In this document: piece after piece, positions 1 to 10,300 of the stretch
Numbering within the stretch: position 1 is the first letter of the stretch
How the letters are laid out: each line of letters opens with the position of its first letter
Assembly: GCF_963677565.1 (NCBI RefSeq)
Contig: NZ_OY781981.1
Location: forward strand, 2,844,001-2,908,000
Length of the DNA stretch: 64,000 bases
Direction: 5' to 3'
From: an uncultured Draconibacterium sp.
GTDB lineage: Bacteria; Bacteroidota; Bacteroidia; Bacteroidales; Prolixibacteraceae
Position numbers and translations under genes: made by a program
The notes under the pieces: model-generated
What the model was told of the DNA's origin: nothing
Databases searched by the model: none
What the model saw: only the letters and a program-made list of their open reading frames with translations

Positions 1-14
1 GTAGTATGGTCCAT

Positions 15-848
15 CTATTCTTCATTGCTGAGGTTTTGTGTGTTTAACTCCCATAATCCTTTGTACACCAGTTGGGCAACGGCTTTTGCACCTTCGGGCT
101 GAAAATGGGTATTGTCGTTTTGTCCATCAGGATAAGCCTCGAATTTTCCGGCAGGCAGATTCATAAAATAATTATTGGTAACGTATTCGCGGCCTTTGGC
201 AGTAAAATGTTCCATTGATTTTTTATTCAGATCGATTAACAAGGTTTGGGTTTCTTCGGCAACTTCTTTTACACATTGCGGATAATTACCGTGCACATTT
301 CGCAACGAATCATTTTCCCACGGATAGTTACGTGCCACCGGAGTGAGCAAAATAGGTGTTGCCTGTTGCTGTTTTGTTTGCAGAATAAACAGCCGCAGAA
401 ACTCTTTGTAGCCTTCTTCGTTTACGTAGCGTTCCGGTTTTTGCGTGGCTGCATCGTTATGCCCGAACTGCATCAGCACAAAATCGCCGGGTTGAAGTGC
501 ATCGTAAACCTGCCGCCACCGTCCTTCCTGGAAAAAGGTGCGTGTGCTGCGTCCACCACGTGCACGATCGTCGACGATTACGCTGTCGGCCTGCAAAAGC
601 GGTGAGAGTTGTTGTAAGCTTTCGCCCGATAGAAAGGGCTGAAAAACCTGCCCCCAGCCGGTTATGGGGTAGCGTTCTTTCTTGTAATCCGAATTTTCGT
701 ATTTCGAATAATCGGCCATGGTAGAGTCGCCAATCAGCCACATTGTTATGGTTTTGGTGTTGTCGTTTTCTTGCTCTCCGGCTTGTTTTGCACAAGCCGA
801 AAGAAGAAGCACCCCAAATAAAACAGCTATGTATTTTGCTTTTCCCAT
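15..848 (-). CDS. Rhamnogalacturonan acetylesterase-like SGNH/GDSL lipoprotein (CE12 type)
   Basis: Predicted 277-residue SGNH-fold esterase that would remove acetyl groups from pectin, most likely rhamnogalacturonan I. A lipoprotein signal peptide ends in LLSAC near residue 19. Block I is IGDSTMA with the nucleophile at about Ser42, an RGGRSTRTF stretch supplies the oxyanion Gly, QFGHNDA is block III, and DNTHF near the C-terminus gives the Asp/His pair (about D245/H248). This block arrangement is typical of CE12. It is the last gene of a minus-strand pectin operon, 3 bp after the GH43 gene. The 14 bases beyond its stop show nothing. Family assignment is firm; the exact acetylated substrate is inferred from the neighbours. 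Confidence 0.85.
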   Translation of the reverse strand: MGKAKYIAVLFGVLLLSACAKQAGEQENDNTKTITMWLIGDSTMADYSKYENSDYKKERYPITGWGQVFQPFLSGESLQQLSPLLQADSVIVDDRARGGRSTRTFFQEGRWRQVYDALQPGDFVLMQFGHNDAATQKPERYVNEEGYKEFLRLFILQTKQQQATPILLTPVARNYPWENDSLRNVHGNYPQCVKEVAEETQTLLIDLNKKSMEHFTAKGREYVTNNYFMNLPAGKFEAYPDGQNDNTHFQPEGAKAVAQLVYKGLWELNTQNLSNEE

Positions 849-851
849 TTC

Positions 852-2474
852 TTATTTATCTACCCTAAACCAATCAATATCAACTGTTCCCGAGTCGTTT
901 GTAATGCCTTCGCGCAGGGCAAAGTAGCCTATTTTTGCACCGATCCAGCGGCCCGGTTTTGCTGTAAATGCTTCGCCAACAGTTTTAAATGTTTTTCCGT
1001 TGCTGCTATAACTAAAAGTGCATAGCGCATCTTTTTTTACATTTATTCTGAAGTAGATTTCATTGCTGTCAAAAGTTTCCAAATGTTGTTCAATTTCCTT
1101 TCCGCCGGTTCGTGCATTTTCGCATTTTGCCACACGCAACTGAAGTTGCTCGTTTATTTGTTTTAACGAAATATACTGGTAATCTTCTCCCATTACCACA
1201 AAACCTGTTTCTTCATTGTTGGTGCGGGCATTGAATGTTATTTTGGTAGTGGCCGTAAATTCTTCGGCAGGGAACTTTTGTAACAACAGGTTTGGAATGC
1301 TCCAAAGTCCGTCTTCTCCCTCGGGCCGCACAATACAATTCAAACGATAAAACCCAAGGTTTCCCGATGGAAATCCATATAAAATGTGTTTATTGGCCTG
1401 CCATTGCCACTGAATTCCCAGCTGATTTCCATTAAACTCATCACTCTCAGGAGGAGTTGAAATCGGGTATGTAGCTCCAACATCCGGTTTTTGGTGGGTA
1501 AGCACCGGTTCGCCAATTCCATCGCCGTCTGCATCAAGGCCAATTACCGGCCAGTCGTTTTGCCAGGTCATCGGATTTAGGTGAACAACGCGGCCATAAG
1601 CTTCTTTATCCTGAAAATGAATGAACCAGTTTTCGCCGGTTTTTGTATCAACCCAGGCTCCCTGATGAGGGCCGTTAATGTTGGTGTTGCCTTGCGCCAT
1701 TACTGTTTTTGTTTCGTATGGGCCGTACACATTTTTCGAGCGGAGTACAAGTTGCCAACCGGTTGAAACGCCACCTGCCGGAGCAAAAATATAGTAATAG
1801 CCGTTGGCTTTATAGAATTTTGGCCCTTCAACGGTAGGATGAGCGTCGTGCCCGTCGAAAACCATTACTTCGTCGCCGATAACCGCGGTTCCTTCGCTGT
1901 TCATTTCCTGAACAAGGAGCACCGATTTTATGCGTGCTCGACTACCTGCAAATGCATGTGTTAAATACACTTTTCCGTTGTCGTCCCAAAGTGGCGACGG
2001 ATCGATCAAACCTTTTCCAGCTTTTACCAGAATTGGTTCCGACCACGGACCTTCAGCCTGTTTGGCTTTAATCTGATAGATTCCAAAATCAGGATCGGGG
2101 TAATAAATATAAAATTCGTTATTGTGGTAGCGGATGCAAGGCGCCCAAACACCGTTTCCGTGTTGCGGAATGTTAAACACGTCTTCAGGAACCTGTGTCG
2201 GCAGAGCATAAGTTATAAGCTGCCAGTTTACCAAATCTTTCGAATGAAGTATAGGTAAACCTGGAACACAATTAAATGACGAGGCTGTCATATAATAATC
2301 GTCGCCAACGCGAACCACATCCGGATCGGAATAATCGGCATGGATGATCGGATTTTTATAGGTTCCGTCGCCGTTATCGGCCACCCAAACTTTTGAAACT
2401 TCCGATTGTGCGCTGCTGAAAAGCGACACACCGCAAAGGATTATCAGGATTATTATCGTTGGTTTTAGGTTCAT
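852..2474 (-). CDS. Glycoside hydrolase family 43 with C-terminal beta-sandwich
   Basis: 540-residue secreted GH43, predicted beta-xylosidase or alpha-L-arabinofuranosidase. A type I signal peptide ends SSA before Gln. The five-bladed propeller begins with YSDPDVVRVGDDYYM, where D50 is the expected catalytic base; LIDPSPLWDD supplies the pKa-modulating Asp and HPTVEGPKF the acid Glu. From about residue 340 a second domain resembles the concanavalin-like C-terminal module of GH43 xylosidases. It lies one base after the PL1 stop and 3 bp before the CE12 gene, so it is translated with the pectin enzymes and probably trims arabinose- or xylose-containing side chains. I cannot assign a subfamily by eye. 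Confidence 0.9.
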   Translation of the reverse strand: MNLKPTIIILIILCGVSLFSSAQSEVSKVWVADNGDGTYKNPIIHADYSDPDVVRVGDDYYMTASSFNCVPGLPILHSKDLVNWQLITYALPTQVPEDVFNIPQHGNGVWAPCIRYHNNEFYIYYPDPDFGIYQIKAKQAEGPWSEPILVKAGKGLIDPSPLWDDNGKVYLTHAFAGSRARIKSVLLVQEMNSEGTAVIGDEVMVFDGHDAHPTVEGPKFYKANGYYYIFAPAGGVSTGWQLVLRSKNVYGPYETKTVMAQGNTNINGPHQGAWVDTKTGENWFIHFQDKEAYGRVVHLNPMTWQNDWPVIGLDADGDGIGEPVLTHQKPDVGATYPISTPPESDEFNGNQLGIQWQWQANKHILYGFPSGNLGFYRLNCIVRPEGEDGLWSIPNLLLQKFPAEEFTATTKITFNARTNNEETGFVVMGEDYQYISLKQINEQLQLRVAKCENARTGGKEIEQHLETFDSNEIYFRINVKKDALCTFSYSSNGKTFKTVGEAFTAKPGRWIGAKIGYFALREGITNDSGTVDIDWFRVDK

Positions 2475-2475
2475 G

Positions 2476-3858
2476 TTATTTCTTTTGGGCTACAATCGAG
2501 TTCAGGTAAACTTCAATGTTGGTATATTCTTTATTGAGCTTGTAATCGTTGTTATCCGCTTGTTCCGGATTCAGCCCGTTTTGTTTTTCCCACTCATCGG
2601 GCATTCCGTCGTTGTCGGCATCGGGTGAAGGAGGAGTTGATTGCAACAGCGGCCAGCCTCCCACATCGGTCTGGCTGTCGATGATTCCTTTTCCGCCGTC
2701 TCTGAATTGTTTGCCGACGCTTTCTTTTCCGGTGGTGGCTTCGCGAATTATTCGTTTGTCAACGGCGTCGCGCTGAAAACTGGCACCGGCATTTTGTAAT
2801 ACTTTTTTGTATGCTTTTTTTGCATCATCAGTTTTTATGGCAGTATGTTCAACCGGACTGGTGAGCCGAGAATGGTTAATCATTTCTTGAGTGAGGTTTT
2901 TTACCTGTACACCGCCATCCCAGTTATTTTTTGAGATTTCTTTATTTCCTTCAATTACGTTGCCTTTTACATAAAACCAACCTGCGCGGAGTGTGTCGGT
3001 ATTTCTGCTTTCGCTGAAAAAACTTTGTGTGAGGTTTAGGATGCGGTCGCGCACATCTTTTTTTGTTGCCGGACCGGGTTTATAATAATTATTCACCAGG
3101 TTGTAATGGCCTTCTTCGCCACCATAAACGCTGTTGTTTCCCCAGTTGTAGATTACGTTATTTCTGAAATCGGCTTTTTCAAAATCCGGATTGTTGGTGT
3201 AGCGCGATCCTTGAAGCCGCGGATTTCGGCTAACATGATCGGAAATAAGGTTGTGATGAAAACTGGCATTTTTTCCGCCCCAGATACCGCCGTAACCGTG
3301 TGCTCCTTTGTGATGATCGGAAAGGTTAAAACTTTCGCTGATAATACACCATTGCAGTGTGAAATTTTCGTTGTCGTAAAACGAAGCGACTTCGTCGTTG
3401 GCCCAGCTAAAACTACAATGGTCTATTATAATATTTTTGTTTCGCATTCCGGTAATGGCATCCATTTCCTCGTGTGCATTGTCGCCAGGGCGTACACGCA
3501 GGTAGCGAATAATTACATTGTCGGCATCAACGCGCACTCCGTAATTTTTCAGGCAAATTCCATCGCCCGGAGCGGTTTGCCCGGCAATGGTAAGATCGCC
3601 GTTTTTTATGTGAATGGTTTTCTCTAATTCAATGGTTCCTGATACTCTGAAAATTATGGTACGCGGTCCTTCTGCTTCAATGGCTTTCCTAAAACTTCCG
3701 TTGCCTTTATTATTCAGGTTATCAACAAAAATAATCTTGCCTCCGCGACCTCCGGTTGTGTATTTGCCACCACCTTCAGCACCCGGAAAAGCGATTTGCT
3801 GTTGCCCTAAAACGGTTTGGATAAGGAGAATCAGAATTATGCTTACCTGTACTTTCAT
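2476..3858 (-). CDS. Pectate lyase-like protein, polysaccharide lyase family 1
   Basis: 460-residue secreted right-handed beta-helix lyase predicted to cleave homogalacturonan by beta-elimination. The signal peptide ends VLG before QQQ. The mature start FPGAEGGG...TGGRGG is typical of Bacteroidota PL1 enzymes. IIIDHCSFSWANDE is the Ca-site and active-site region, and SRNPRLQGSRY carries the expected catalytic Arg. Near the C-terminus DADNDGMPDEWE resembles a thrombospondin-type-3/EF-hand-like calcium motif common in secreted Bacteroidota lyases. The gene has an unusual leader: a strong hairpin 15 bases before the ATG, preceded by repeated TTAGTTAG in the sense strand. Family call strong; specificity for methylated or unmethylated pectin is not determined. 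Confidence 0.9.
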   Translation of the reverse strand: MKVQVSIILILLIQTVLGQQQIAFPGAEGGGKYTTGGRGGKIIFVDNLNNKGNGSFRKAIEAEGPRTIIFRVSGTIELEKTIHIKNGDLTIAGQTAPGDGICLKNYGVRVDADNVIIRYLRVRPGDNAHEEMDAITGMRNKNIIIDHCSFSWANDEVASFYDNENFTLQWCIISESFNLSDHHKGAHGYGGIWGGKNASFHHNLISDHVSRNPRLQGSRYTNNPDFEKADFRNNVIYNWGNNSVYGGEEGHYNLVNNYYKPGPATKKDVRDRILNLTQSFFSESRNTDTLRAGWFYVKGNVIEGNKEISKNNWDGGVQVKNLTQEMINHSRLTSPVEHTAIKTDDAKKAYKKVLQNAGASFQRDAVDKRIIREATTGKESVGKQFRDGGKGIIDSQTDVGGWPLLQSTPPSPDADNDGMPDEWEKQNGLNPEQADNNDYKLNKEYTNIEVYLNSIVAQKK

Positions 3859-3873
3859 TTTAAAATGAATAAG

Positions 3874-3906
3874 AGAATCCCCGGGAGTGTTATTCCCGGA
3901 GATTCT
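3874..3906 (-). promoter_or_regulatory. Intercistronic hairpin in the PL1 leader, next to TTAGTTAG repeats
   Basis: An inverted repeat pairs AGAATC-CCGGGA with TCCCGG-GATTCT around a 7-base loop. It lies between the DUF4957/5123 lipoprotein gene and the PL1 gene, ending 15 bases before the PL1 ATG. In the plus direction it is followed by TTTT; in the transcribed minus direction there is no clean U-tract, so it looks more like a 3'-end stabiliser or translation-affecting element than a full terminator. Just upstream in the sense strand (3911-3924) is a tandem TTAG repeat. Confidence 0.6.
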
Positions 3907-3969
3907 TTTTAACTAACTAACTAATAGACTAACTATATTAATAACTTAAATATATCGTTTCAAATCTCA

Positions 3970-5553
3970 TTATCTCCATCGTGGATCACCAGCTTCAACT
4001 GCATCATAAGCGAATGAGAAATCACCATTATCCGGATCTTCCCACAAACCATCGTAGGTTACTCCCAGTGAAGTTAACTGATCAACAATTGAATAGCCGG
4101 AGTTCACGAAATCAGTAGTTGCATACGAATTTGTAATGGTTACTACAATATCGTCGGCAGCACGTATACCGCTAATCGATGGTTCATCTCCATAAGTGGT
4201 TGTTCCAAAAATACAGTTGGTAACTTCAACACCGTTGGTTATAACCGCATTTCTAATATCCATTAAATAACGGCCAGAGCTGAATGGCGTTTTGTTGAAT
4301 GTACAGTTCTCCACAATAATACTTTCGCATGCCACAGGATCATCGTAGCGGATGAAATGGCATTTCAAACTATCGATTGTTGAGTTAGTAATTTTCACAA
4401 CTGTAGCATTAGTATTGGTTTCTGTAGCACAGAAAACACCGTAGCTACCACTGCTTTTACCCAGGTTATGAATAATACAATCATCAACAAGGAATTCGCC
4501 GATGGTTTGATCGGATCCACCGCGCAAGCGCATAATCTGGCGGCCCATGTAGTACATTTTACAACCAATAAACTTAACGGCTCCAATGTTACAGGCTTCG
4601 CTTTCCATGTCGAAAACACCGCGAATTTGACCTTGTGACGGATCCATGTTGGTGTAACCGCTCATAAATAAATTCTCGAAAACAATCTCTTCAGTAGGCA
4701 AGATGTTTGCGCCAATGTAGAACATTCTATCTCCATCGGTTGCATAAATTACCGGAAGATCGCCGTCCAGTCCTTTAATTTTTATGGCTCTTTCAAGCAT
4801 CATATCGCCTACGAATCCAAACTGCGCACCGGCAGCCAGAATAAGCACATCGCCCGATTCGGCAGCATTGATAGCAGCAGCCAAATCTTCACCGGCATCA
4901 ACAAATACATCGCCTTCCATAATGTAATCCTGTACACCACGGCCTTTGTTGCCATTCAAAATAGTGATCACATATTCGCCATTTGGCAGATCAGTGATGG
5001 ATTTCATTCCGGCAGTTTGCTCGTTGGCTGAAATATCGTAAGAAAGAGTTTCTGTTTCCGAAACAAATTGTAAAGATGTGACTGCTTTTCCCGGTGTCCA
5101 GCTAACATCAACACTGTTCAACCCGGTCATTGCGGCATCGTAATCTGTAAAAATATTCTCAGGTAACGATTTAAATGCACGAACTACCCATTTTGAATCG
5201 GCTGCAGTGCTGCTTATTGCTTTAACCCTTGCCGAATATTGCGAGTTTCCGGCAGGTAATTCGTAAACATAAGGAACTTCAGCGGGCAATACAGTTGCCG
5301 TATGTATAATGTTTGCGAAAGATAAGCTGTCGTCGCTTATTTCCAGTTCATACGATTCTACTCCTTTACTGAATCCCCAGGAGAGAGATACAATGGTTTG
5401 GTTACTGATTCTAGCTTCCAGTTCCAGGGGAGTGAATACCCTGTCGAATTCCAGTTCATCCACAACCGGAGTGATATCATCTTCGCAGGCGTTTATTGCG
5501 AATAAAGCAACAATGCCCAATAAGATTCCAATGTTTTTAAATATTTTATTCAT
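3970..5553 (-). CDS. DUF4957/DUF5123-type surface lipoprotein with fibronectin-III-like domain
   Basis: 527-residue lipoprotein (lipobox FAINAC near residue 22) in the position where a SusE/SusF-like glycan-binding lipoprotein normally sits. After one or two fibronectin-type-III-like modules (about residues 40-220), a right-handed beta-helix-like region starts at DVFVDAGEDLAAAI and runs to the end. The C-terminal AGDPRWR is typical of DUF5123 proteins found in pectin utilization loci. No catalytic residues are obvious, so a surface pectin-binding role is inferred. It follows SusD by 32 bp in the same operon. Confidence 0.75.
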   Translation of the reverse strand: MNKIFKNIGILLGIVALFAINACEDDITPVVDELEFDRVFTPLELEARISNQTIVSLSWGFSKGVESYELEISDDSLSFANIIHTATVLPAEVPYVYELPAGNSQYSARVKAISSTAADSKWVVRAFKSLPENIFTDYDAAMTGLNSVDVSWTPGKAVTSLQFVSETETLSYDISANEQTAGMKSITDLPNGEYVITILNGNKGRGVQDYIMEGDVFVDAGEDLAAAINAAESGDVLILAAGAQFGFVGDMMLERAIKIKGLDGDLPVIYATDGDRMFYIGANILPTEEIVFENLFMSGYTNMDPSQGQIRGVFDMESEACNIGAVKFIGCKMYYMGRQIMRLRGGSDQTIGEFLVDDCIIHNLGKSSGSYGVFCATETNTNATVVKITNSTIDSLKCHFIRYDDPVACESIIVENCTFNKTPFSSGRYLMDIRNAVITNGVEVTNCIFGTTTYGDEPSISGIRAADDIVVTITNSYATTDFVNSGYSIVDQLTSLGVTYDGLWEDPDNGDFSFAYDAVEAGDPRWR

Positions 5554-5585
5554 CTGATTCTTTTCTTTAATTCACATAAACGTTT

Positions 5586-7361
5586 TTAGTTAACCGGGTC
5601 GTTATTCAACATCCCGTTACTTGCATCAATAAATACCTGCCAAATTGGCCAAAATTGGTTTTGGTCAGGATCGTTGGTATAGAGCGAATTGATCTTGTCG
5701 TCTTCAAGTTGATCAAAACCAACCCAGTTTTCCTGGTATTCGTATTCTGTCGACATGTCGTCGGTTTCACCTCTTTCCAGTCCGTAAAAATCAAGCGTTT
5801 CGCCATCCGGTAAGTAGTTGTAATAGATTTTTGAAGGAACGTCTGCATATTCTCCTGTTTGATTACGCAAGTCATCCATTTTTCCTTTTGCTTCATCCAT
5901 TTTAGATTTTAGCAGATTCCAGCGAATTAGTGCCTGTTTACGTTCCATTTCTCCACAAAATTCAAAACCATGTTCATCAACAATAGCATTAAACATTGCT
6001 TCTTTCGAACTCAATGCATCAACATAAGCATCAACTTTTGTAGACCAATCGGCTTCGTCGAAAGCTCTTTGGCGTAAGGCTTTTAAATATGGTGCTGCTG
6101 CTGAAGGACCATTCAATTCATTTTCAATTTCGGCAGCCATCAGCAATACTTCTGCGTAACGCATGTAAATTTTATTTAAACCATCGTCGTTGGTTGATGT
6201 TACGTAGCGTGTCATCCATTCGTAACGCCATTTACCAAAATACCAGGTATCAATTCCCATCAACTCCTGAACGGCAGGATTTGATTTACTCCAGCTGTAA
6301 GGAACACAAGTTACATCGCGCCGAGTGTCTTTTGCATCGAAATCATAAAATACATGAGGAAGTGGGCCATAAGTACCGCCACGTGGCTGACCGGTATATT
6401 GGTCGGCTAACTGGTGACGAACACCGTAAGTGAATAAGTGGCGTCCGCGGCCTTCAGCAAAAGGAACTTCCCAAAGCGACTCGTGACCGGCGGTTATAAC
6501 CTCTTCGCAATTCTTTCTCCAAACGGTTTCAAAAGTAGGTTCGAGCGATGCAGTTCCGCTGTTTATAATGTCCTTACATTCTTGCAATGCGATTGGATAC
6601 AATGTGCTTACCGATAGTTCAGGATCTGAACTTCGGGCGATTGAACTACCACGTTGTGAGTAACCGGCTGCTGCCAGGCAAAGACGTGCACGCAATCCTT
6701 TAACAAAGGCTTTGTTTACCTGCTCGGTAGTGGCTGTTGCTTCGGTTGCTCCCGGCCATGCTACCAATGTTGCAGCTTCTTCCAAATCGGCAATTACATG
6801 CTTGTAAATTTCGTCTCTGTTCGATTTTGGTAAATAAATTGTTTCAGAAGAAATCGGTTCAAAACGGGCAACAATATCTCCGTGCGATTTTAACAAATCG
6901 GCGTAGTAGATCGATCTCAGTGTGATTGCTTCACCCAAAAGTTGTCCCATTTCAGTTCCCGGTTCCGGATTTCCGTAAGTACGTAATCCTCTGATACAGA
7001 TATTTGCACGCTCAATTCCGCGATACAACATTGCCCAGTATACATTATCCCGGTTCATATCGGGGTTTGTAGGAGAATTGATGTAACGCGACAAATCGCC
7101 ACGTCCGTTTTCAGAAGTTGAGTTGTTCCATTCAATATCGGTGTTTGAACCGTAGTGGGTTAAAAATCGTCCACGATAGGAGTTGGTTTGGCCCATTGGT
7201 TCTTTAATTCCATCAATGGCTCCCTGCGCCAACTCAACGTTCGAGAAGATTAACGATTCATCCATTGTTGATTGCGTAGGAGCGTCAAGGTATTCTTCGC
7301 AGGAAGTGATAAACACCGCGAAAAATAATATCGTTATATATGCTATTTTATTCATTTTCAT
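5586..7361 (-). CDS. SusD/RagB-family outer-membrane glycan-binding lipoprotein
   Basis: 591-residue SusD homologue that would sit as a lid on the adjacent TonB-dependent transporter and capture oligosaccharides. The lipobox is FITSC before EEYLDAPTQS, a typical SusD N-terminus. The TPR-like helical core includes ERANICIRGLR and ITLRSIYYADLLKSHGD, and the C-terminal segment IYMRYAEVLLMAAEI is the conserved SusD signature. It lies 11 bp downstream of susC and upstream of the DUF4957/5123 lipoprotein and pectin enzymes, so its ligand is probably a pectic fragment. The start is an ATG supported by the signal peptide. Confidence 0.95.
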   Translation of the reverse strand: MKMNKIAYITILFFAVFITSCEEYLDAPTQSTMDESLIFSNVELAQGAIDGIKEPMGQTNSYRGRFLTHYGSNTDIEWNNSTSENGRGDLSRYINSPTNPDMNRDNVYWAMLYRGIERANICIRGLRTYGNPEPGTEMGQLLGEAITLRSIYYADLLKSHGDIVARFEPISSETIYLPKSNRDEIYKHVIADLEEAATLVAWPGATEATATTEQVNKAFVKGLRARLCLAAAGYSQRGSSIARSSDPELSVSTLYPIALQECKDIINSGTASLEPTFETVWRKNCEEVITAGHESLWEVPFAEGRGRHLFTYGVRHQLADQYTGQPRGGTYGPLPHVFYDFDAKDTRRDVTCVPYSWSKSNPAVQELMGIDTWYFGKWRYEWMTRYVTSTNDDGLNKIYMRYAEVLLMAAEIENELNGPSAAAPYLKALRQRAFDEADWSTKVDAYVDALSSKEAMFNAIVDEHGFEFCGEMERKQALIRWNLLKSKMDEAKGKMDDLRNQTGEYADVPSKIYYNYLPDGETLDFYGLERGETDDMSTEYEYQENWVGFDQLEDDKINSLYTNDPDQNQFWPIWQVFIDASNGMLNNDPVN

Positions 7362-7372
7362 AGTTGTTTCAA

Positions 7373-10300
7373 TTAAAAGTTAAGATTTAAACCAAAAATG
7401 AATTGCCTGCTTTTTGGATAAGGCGAGTAATCAACACCGGGTGTAAGTGGTGTTTTTCTTCGTGTTGAAACTTCAGGGTCAAATCCACTGTAATCGGTAA
7501 GAACAAATAAATTGTTTGCTGTTGCGTATAACCTTAAGTTTTGAATATGTACTTTTTGTGTAAGTACTTTCGGAATGGTATATCCCAGCGTCAAAGTATT
7601 CAGGCGTAAGAACGATCCATCTTCAACTGCCCAGTCGCTAAGTACGTATCTCGACATGTAAGGCGACCACATGGTTGTATTGGCATTTAAAGCCTCCAGC
7701 GTTGCTGCATCGTTCACCAACTGCCCGTTTTCATCGATATTGGTCCAGCGTTTTCCGTCGGCCATAATATCGATCATATTACGGTAAGGATATCTACTGG
7801 TTGATGTGTACTCAATTTTGTTGGCATTGTATACATCGTTTCCGTAGCTCCAGCTAAAAATTGCCGACAGATCGAAATCATAAATGCGGGCAGAAATATT
7901 GAAACCACCTGTTGCTTTCGGATTTACATCGCCGATAATTGTATTGTCATCAACATTAACGACACCGTCGCCGTTTATGTCTTTTAGTTTCATTGATCCC
8001 GGGCGAACGGTTCCGATAATACTTGTATTATCAGCAACACCGCTGTTCAGAATCCATTCGTCTGCTTCTTCGTCGTAACCCTGGAAATCTGATACTTCGT
8101 ATCTGCCATCAGACAGGTAACCACGAATCTGTCCTACAGGACTTCCTTTGGCAATCCAGTAGTCGGTGCCGATTTCGGTAGATGCCCAACCTGATGCTAC
8201 ACCAAAATCTTCCATAATGCCGAGCGATTTAATTTTGTTTTTGTTCATACCAAAATTAAAACCTACGTTCAGCCCGAAGTCTTTTTTATCAATGGCAACC
8301 CAGTTTAATGAGGCTTCGATACCTTTATTCTCAGTTTCACCCATGTTTCTGAATTGCGAACTGTAACCTGTTCCTGATACCGGGAAATCGATCAGCAGAT
8401 CAGAAGTGGTATTTAAATAAGTTTCAAAAGTACCACTCAGGCGGTTATTAAACAGCCCAAAATCAATACCAATGTTTCGGGTCACGGTAGTTTCCCAAAT
8501 CAGGTCGGGATTGGCCATTCGTGATGAAACAGCCCAGTAACCTGATACATCATTAATATAAGTTGTGTTGCTTGAGCTGAACTCCTGTACCATCTGACCG
8601 GATACAATATTATTGTTACCCGCAGTACCGTAACTCACTCTTAATTTTAAATTGCTCAGTGCTGAGAGGTTTTCCATGAAGTCTTCTTCAGAAATACGCC
8701 ATGCAACTGCTGCCGACGGGAAATAGCCCCAGCGGTTACCTTCTGCAAATTTACTTGATCCATCGGCCCTGAATGTGGCAGATACCAAATACTTTCCTTT
8801 GTAGTCGTAATTAGCACGACCAAAGAACGAGAGTAGCTTGTTATCAGCACTTATCACATTGTCGATACTTAGTGGTACTCCTTGAGTGGTAAGTCTGAAA
8901 ACTTCGCTCGAAGTAAAGAATGAAGGATACCCTTGAACTATATCAGTCAATTCAGTTGATTTTGCATAAAGTATTTCCTGACCAGCCAACAGTTTTACAC
9001 TGTGGTTTTCGTTTTTAATAATGTTTTTAAAATCGAAATTCAGGGTGTTTGTATTTCTGAATGTTTCCTGCTTCCGTTTTTCCATTTCGGCAGCCGGTAA
9101 TCCCTGGTAGTCGGCATCGGTATAGTTTTTTACGTAGTAGGTACTTTGTCCGTAAAAACGATCCCTGTCGCGATTGTAGGTTTGATAACCTATTTCTGAT
9201 TTAAAAGTTAAACCGTCGATGATGTCCCATTGGAAACTCCCCCCGATATTCAATCTTGTTCTTCGTTGTTCCTGATCGTTATCGGCAACAGCTGTTAACG
9301 GATTGATCATGTAACTTGAAACTTCTTCATCGGCATAATCTTCCAGTCCGTTCATCGGAATAGGAGAGTAGATCATAGAGTGTTTCACCCTTGAATCGGT
9401 AGGTGTTGCAGTAGTTTGCTCGATGGCGCCACCACCACCAATTTTGGTTTGCGAGTAACGCATTGAGTAAGAAAGCTTGATGTTATCGGTTGGATTGTGA
9501 TCTAACTTAAAGTTCACGTTATCACGTTTATAATCCGACCCAAGCATGATTTCTCGGTTTTTAACACCGGCATAGCTAAAATTATATGCAAATTTTTCTG
9601 ATCCTCCACGAATACTTAAATCGTGGTTGAAAACGCGTCCGGTACGTCCATACACCTGTTCCATCCAGTCGTTTCCAACTTGTCCTGCATACAGGTCAAT
9701 ATCCTGGTAATAACCAAAATATCTTTCATACGACGAAAGATCATCCATTCCGTAACGCAATGCGGCCAATTCGTACTGCCAGTGAACAAAGTCTTCAACC
9801 TCGAGGGTATTAAGTGTATTGGCAATATTCTTAAAACCACTGTAAACGTTATAGCTTACTGATACTTTACCGGCTTTACCACTTTTTGTAGTAATAATAA
9901 TAACACCGTTTGCACCACGTGCTCCGTAAATTGCTGTTGATGATGCATCTTTTAATACATCAATTGATTGAATTTCAGAGGCAGGAATATCAGAAATGGA
10001 GCTTACCGGAAAACCGTCGACAATATACATTGGCGAGTTGTCCTGTGTAATTGATCCACCACCACGCACGCGAATTTTAATTTCCGCATCAGGCGATCCT
10101 TCTGTAGCCATTACCTGCACACCGGCCATTTGTCCGGCCATTGCTTCGGCAGCAGAAGTTACAGGAATAGCTTCCAGTGCTTCACCGCTTACCGACGAAA
10201 CTGACCCGGTAATGTCTCTTTTCTTTACAGTACCATAACCAATTGCCACTACTTCTTCCAGTTCTGTCGCCTCCATCTCCAGCGCAACGTTTATTTCGGT

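Noticed and set aside
3106..3627. 173-codon plus-strand frame inside the PL1 gene
   Set aside because: Antisense to a conserved beta-helix lyase and without any domain.
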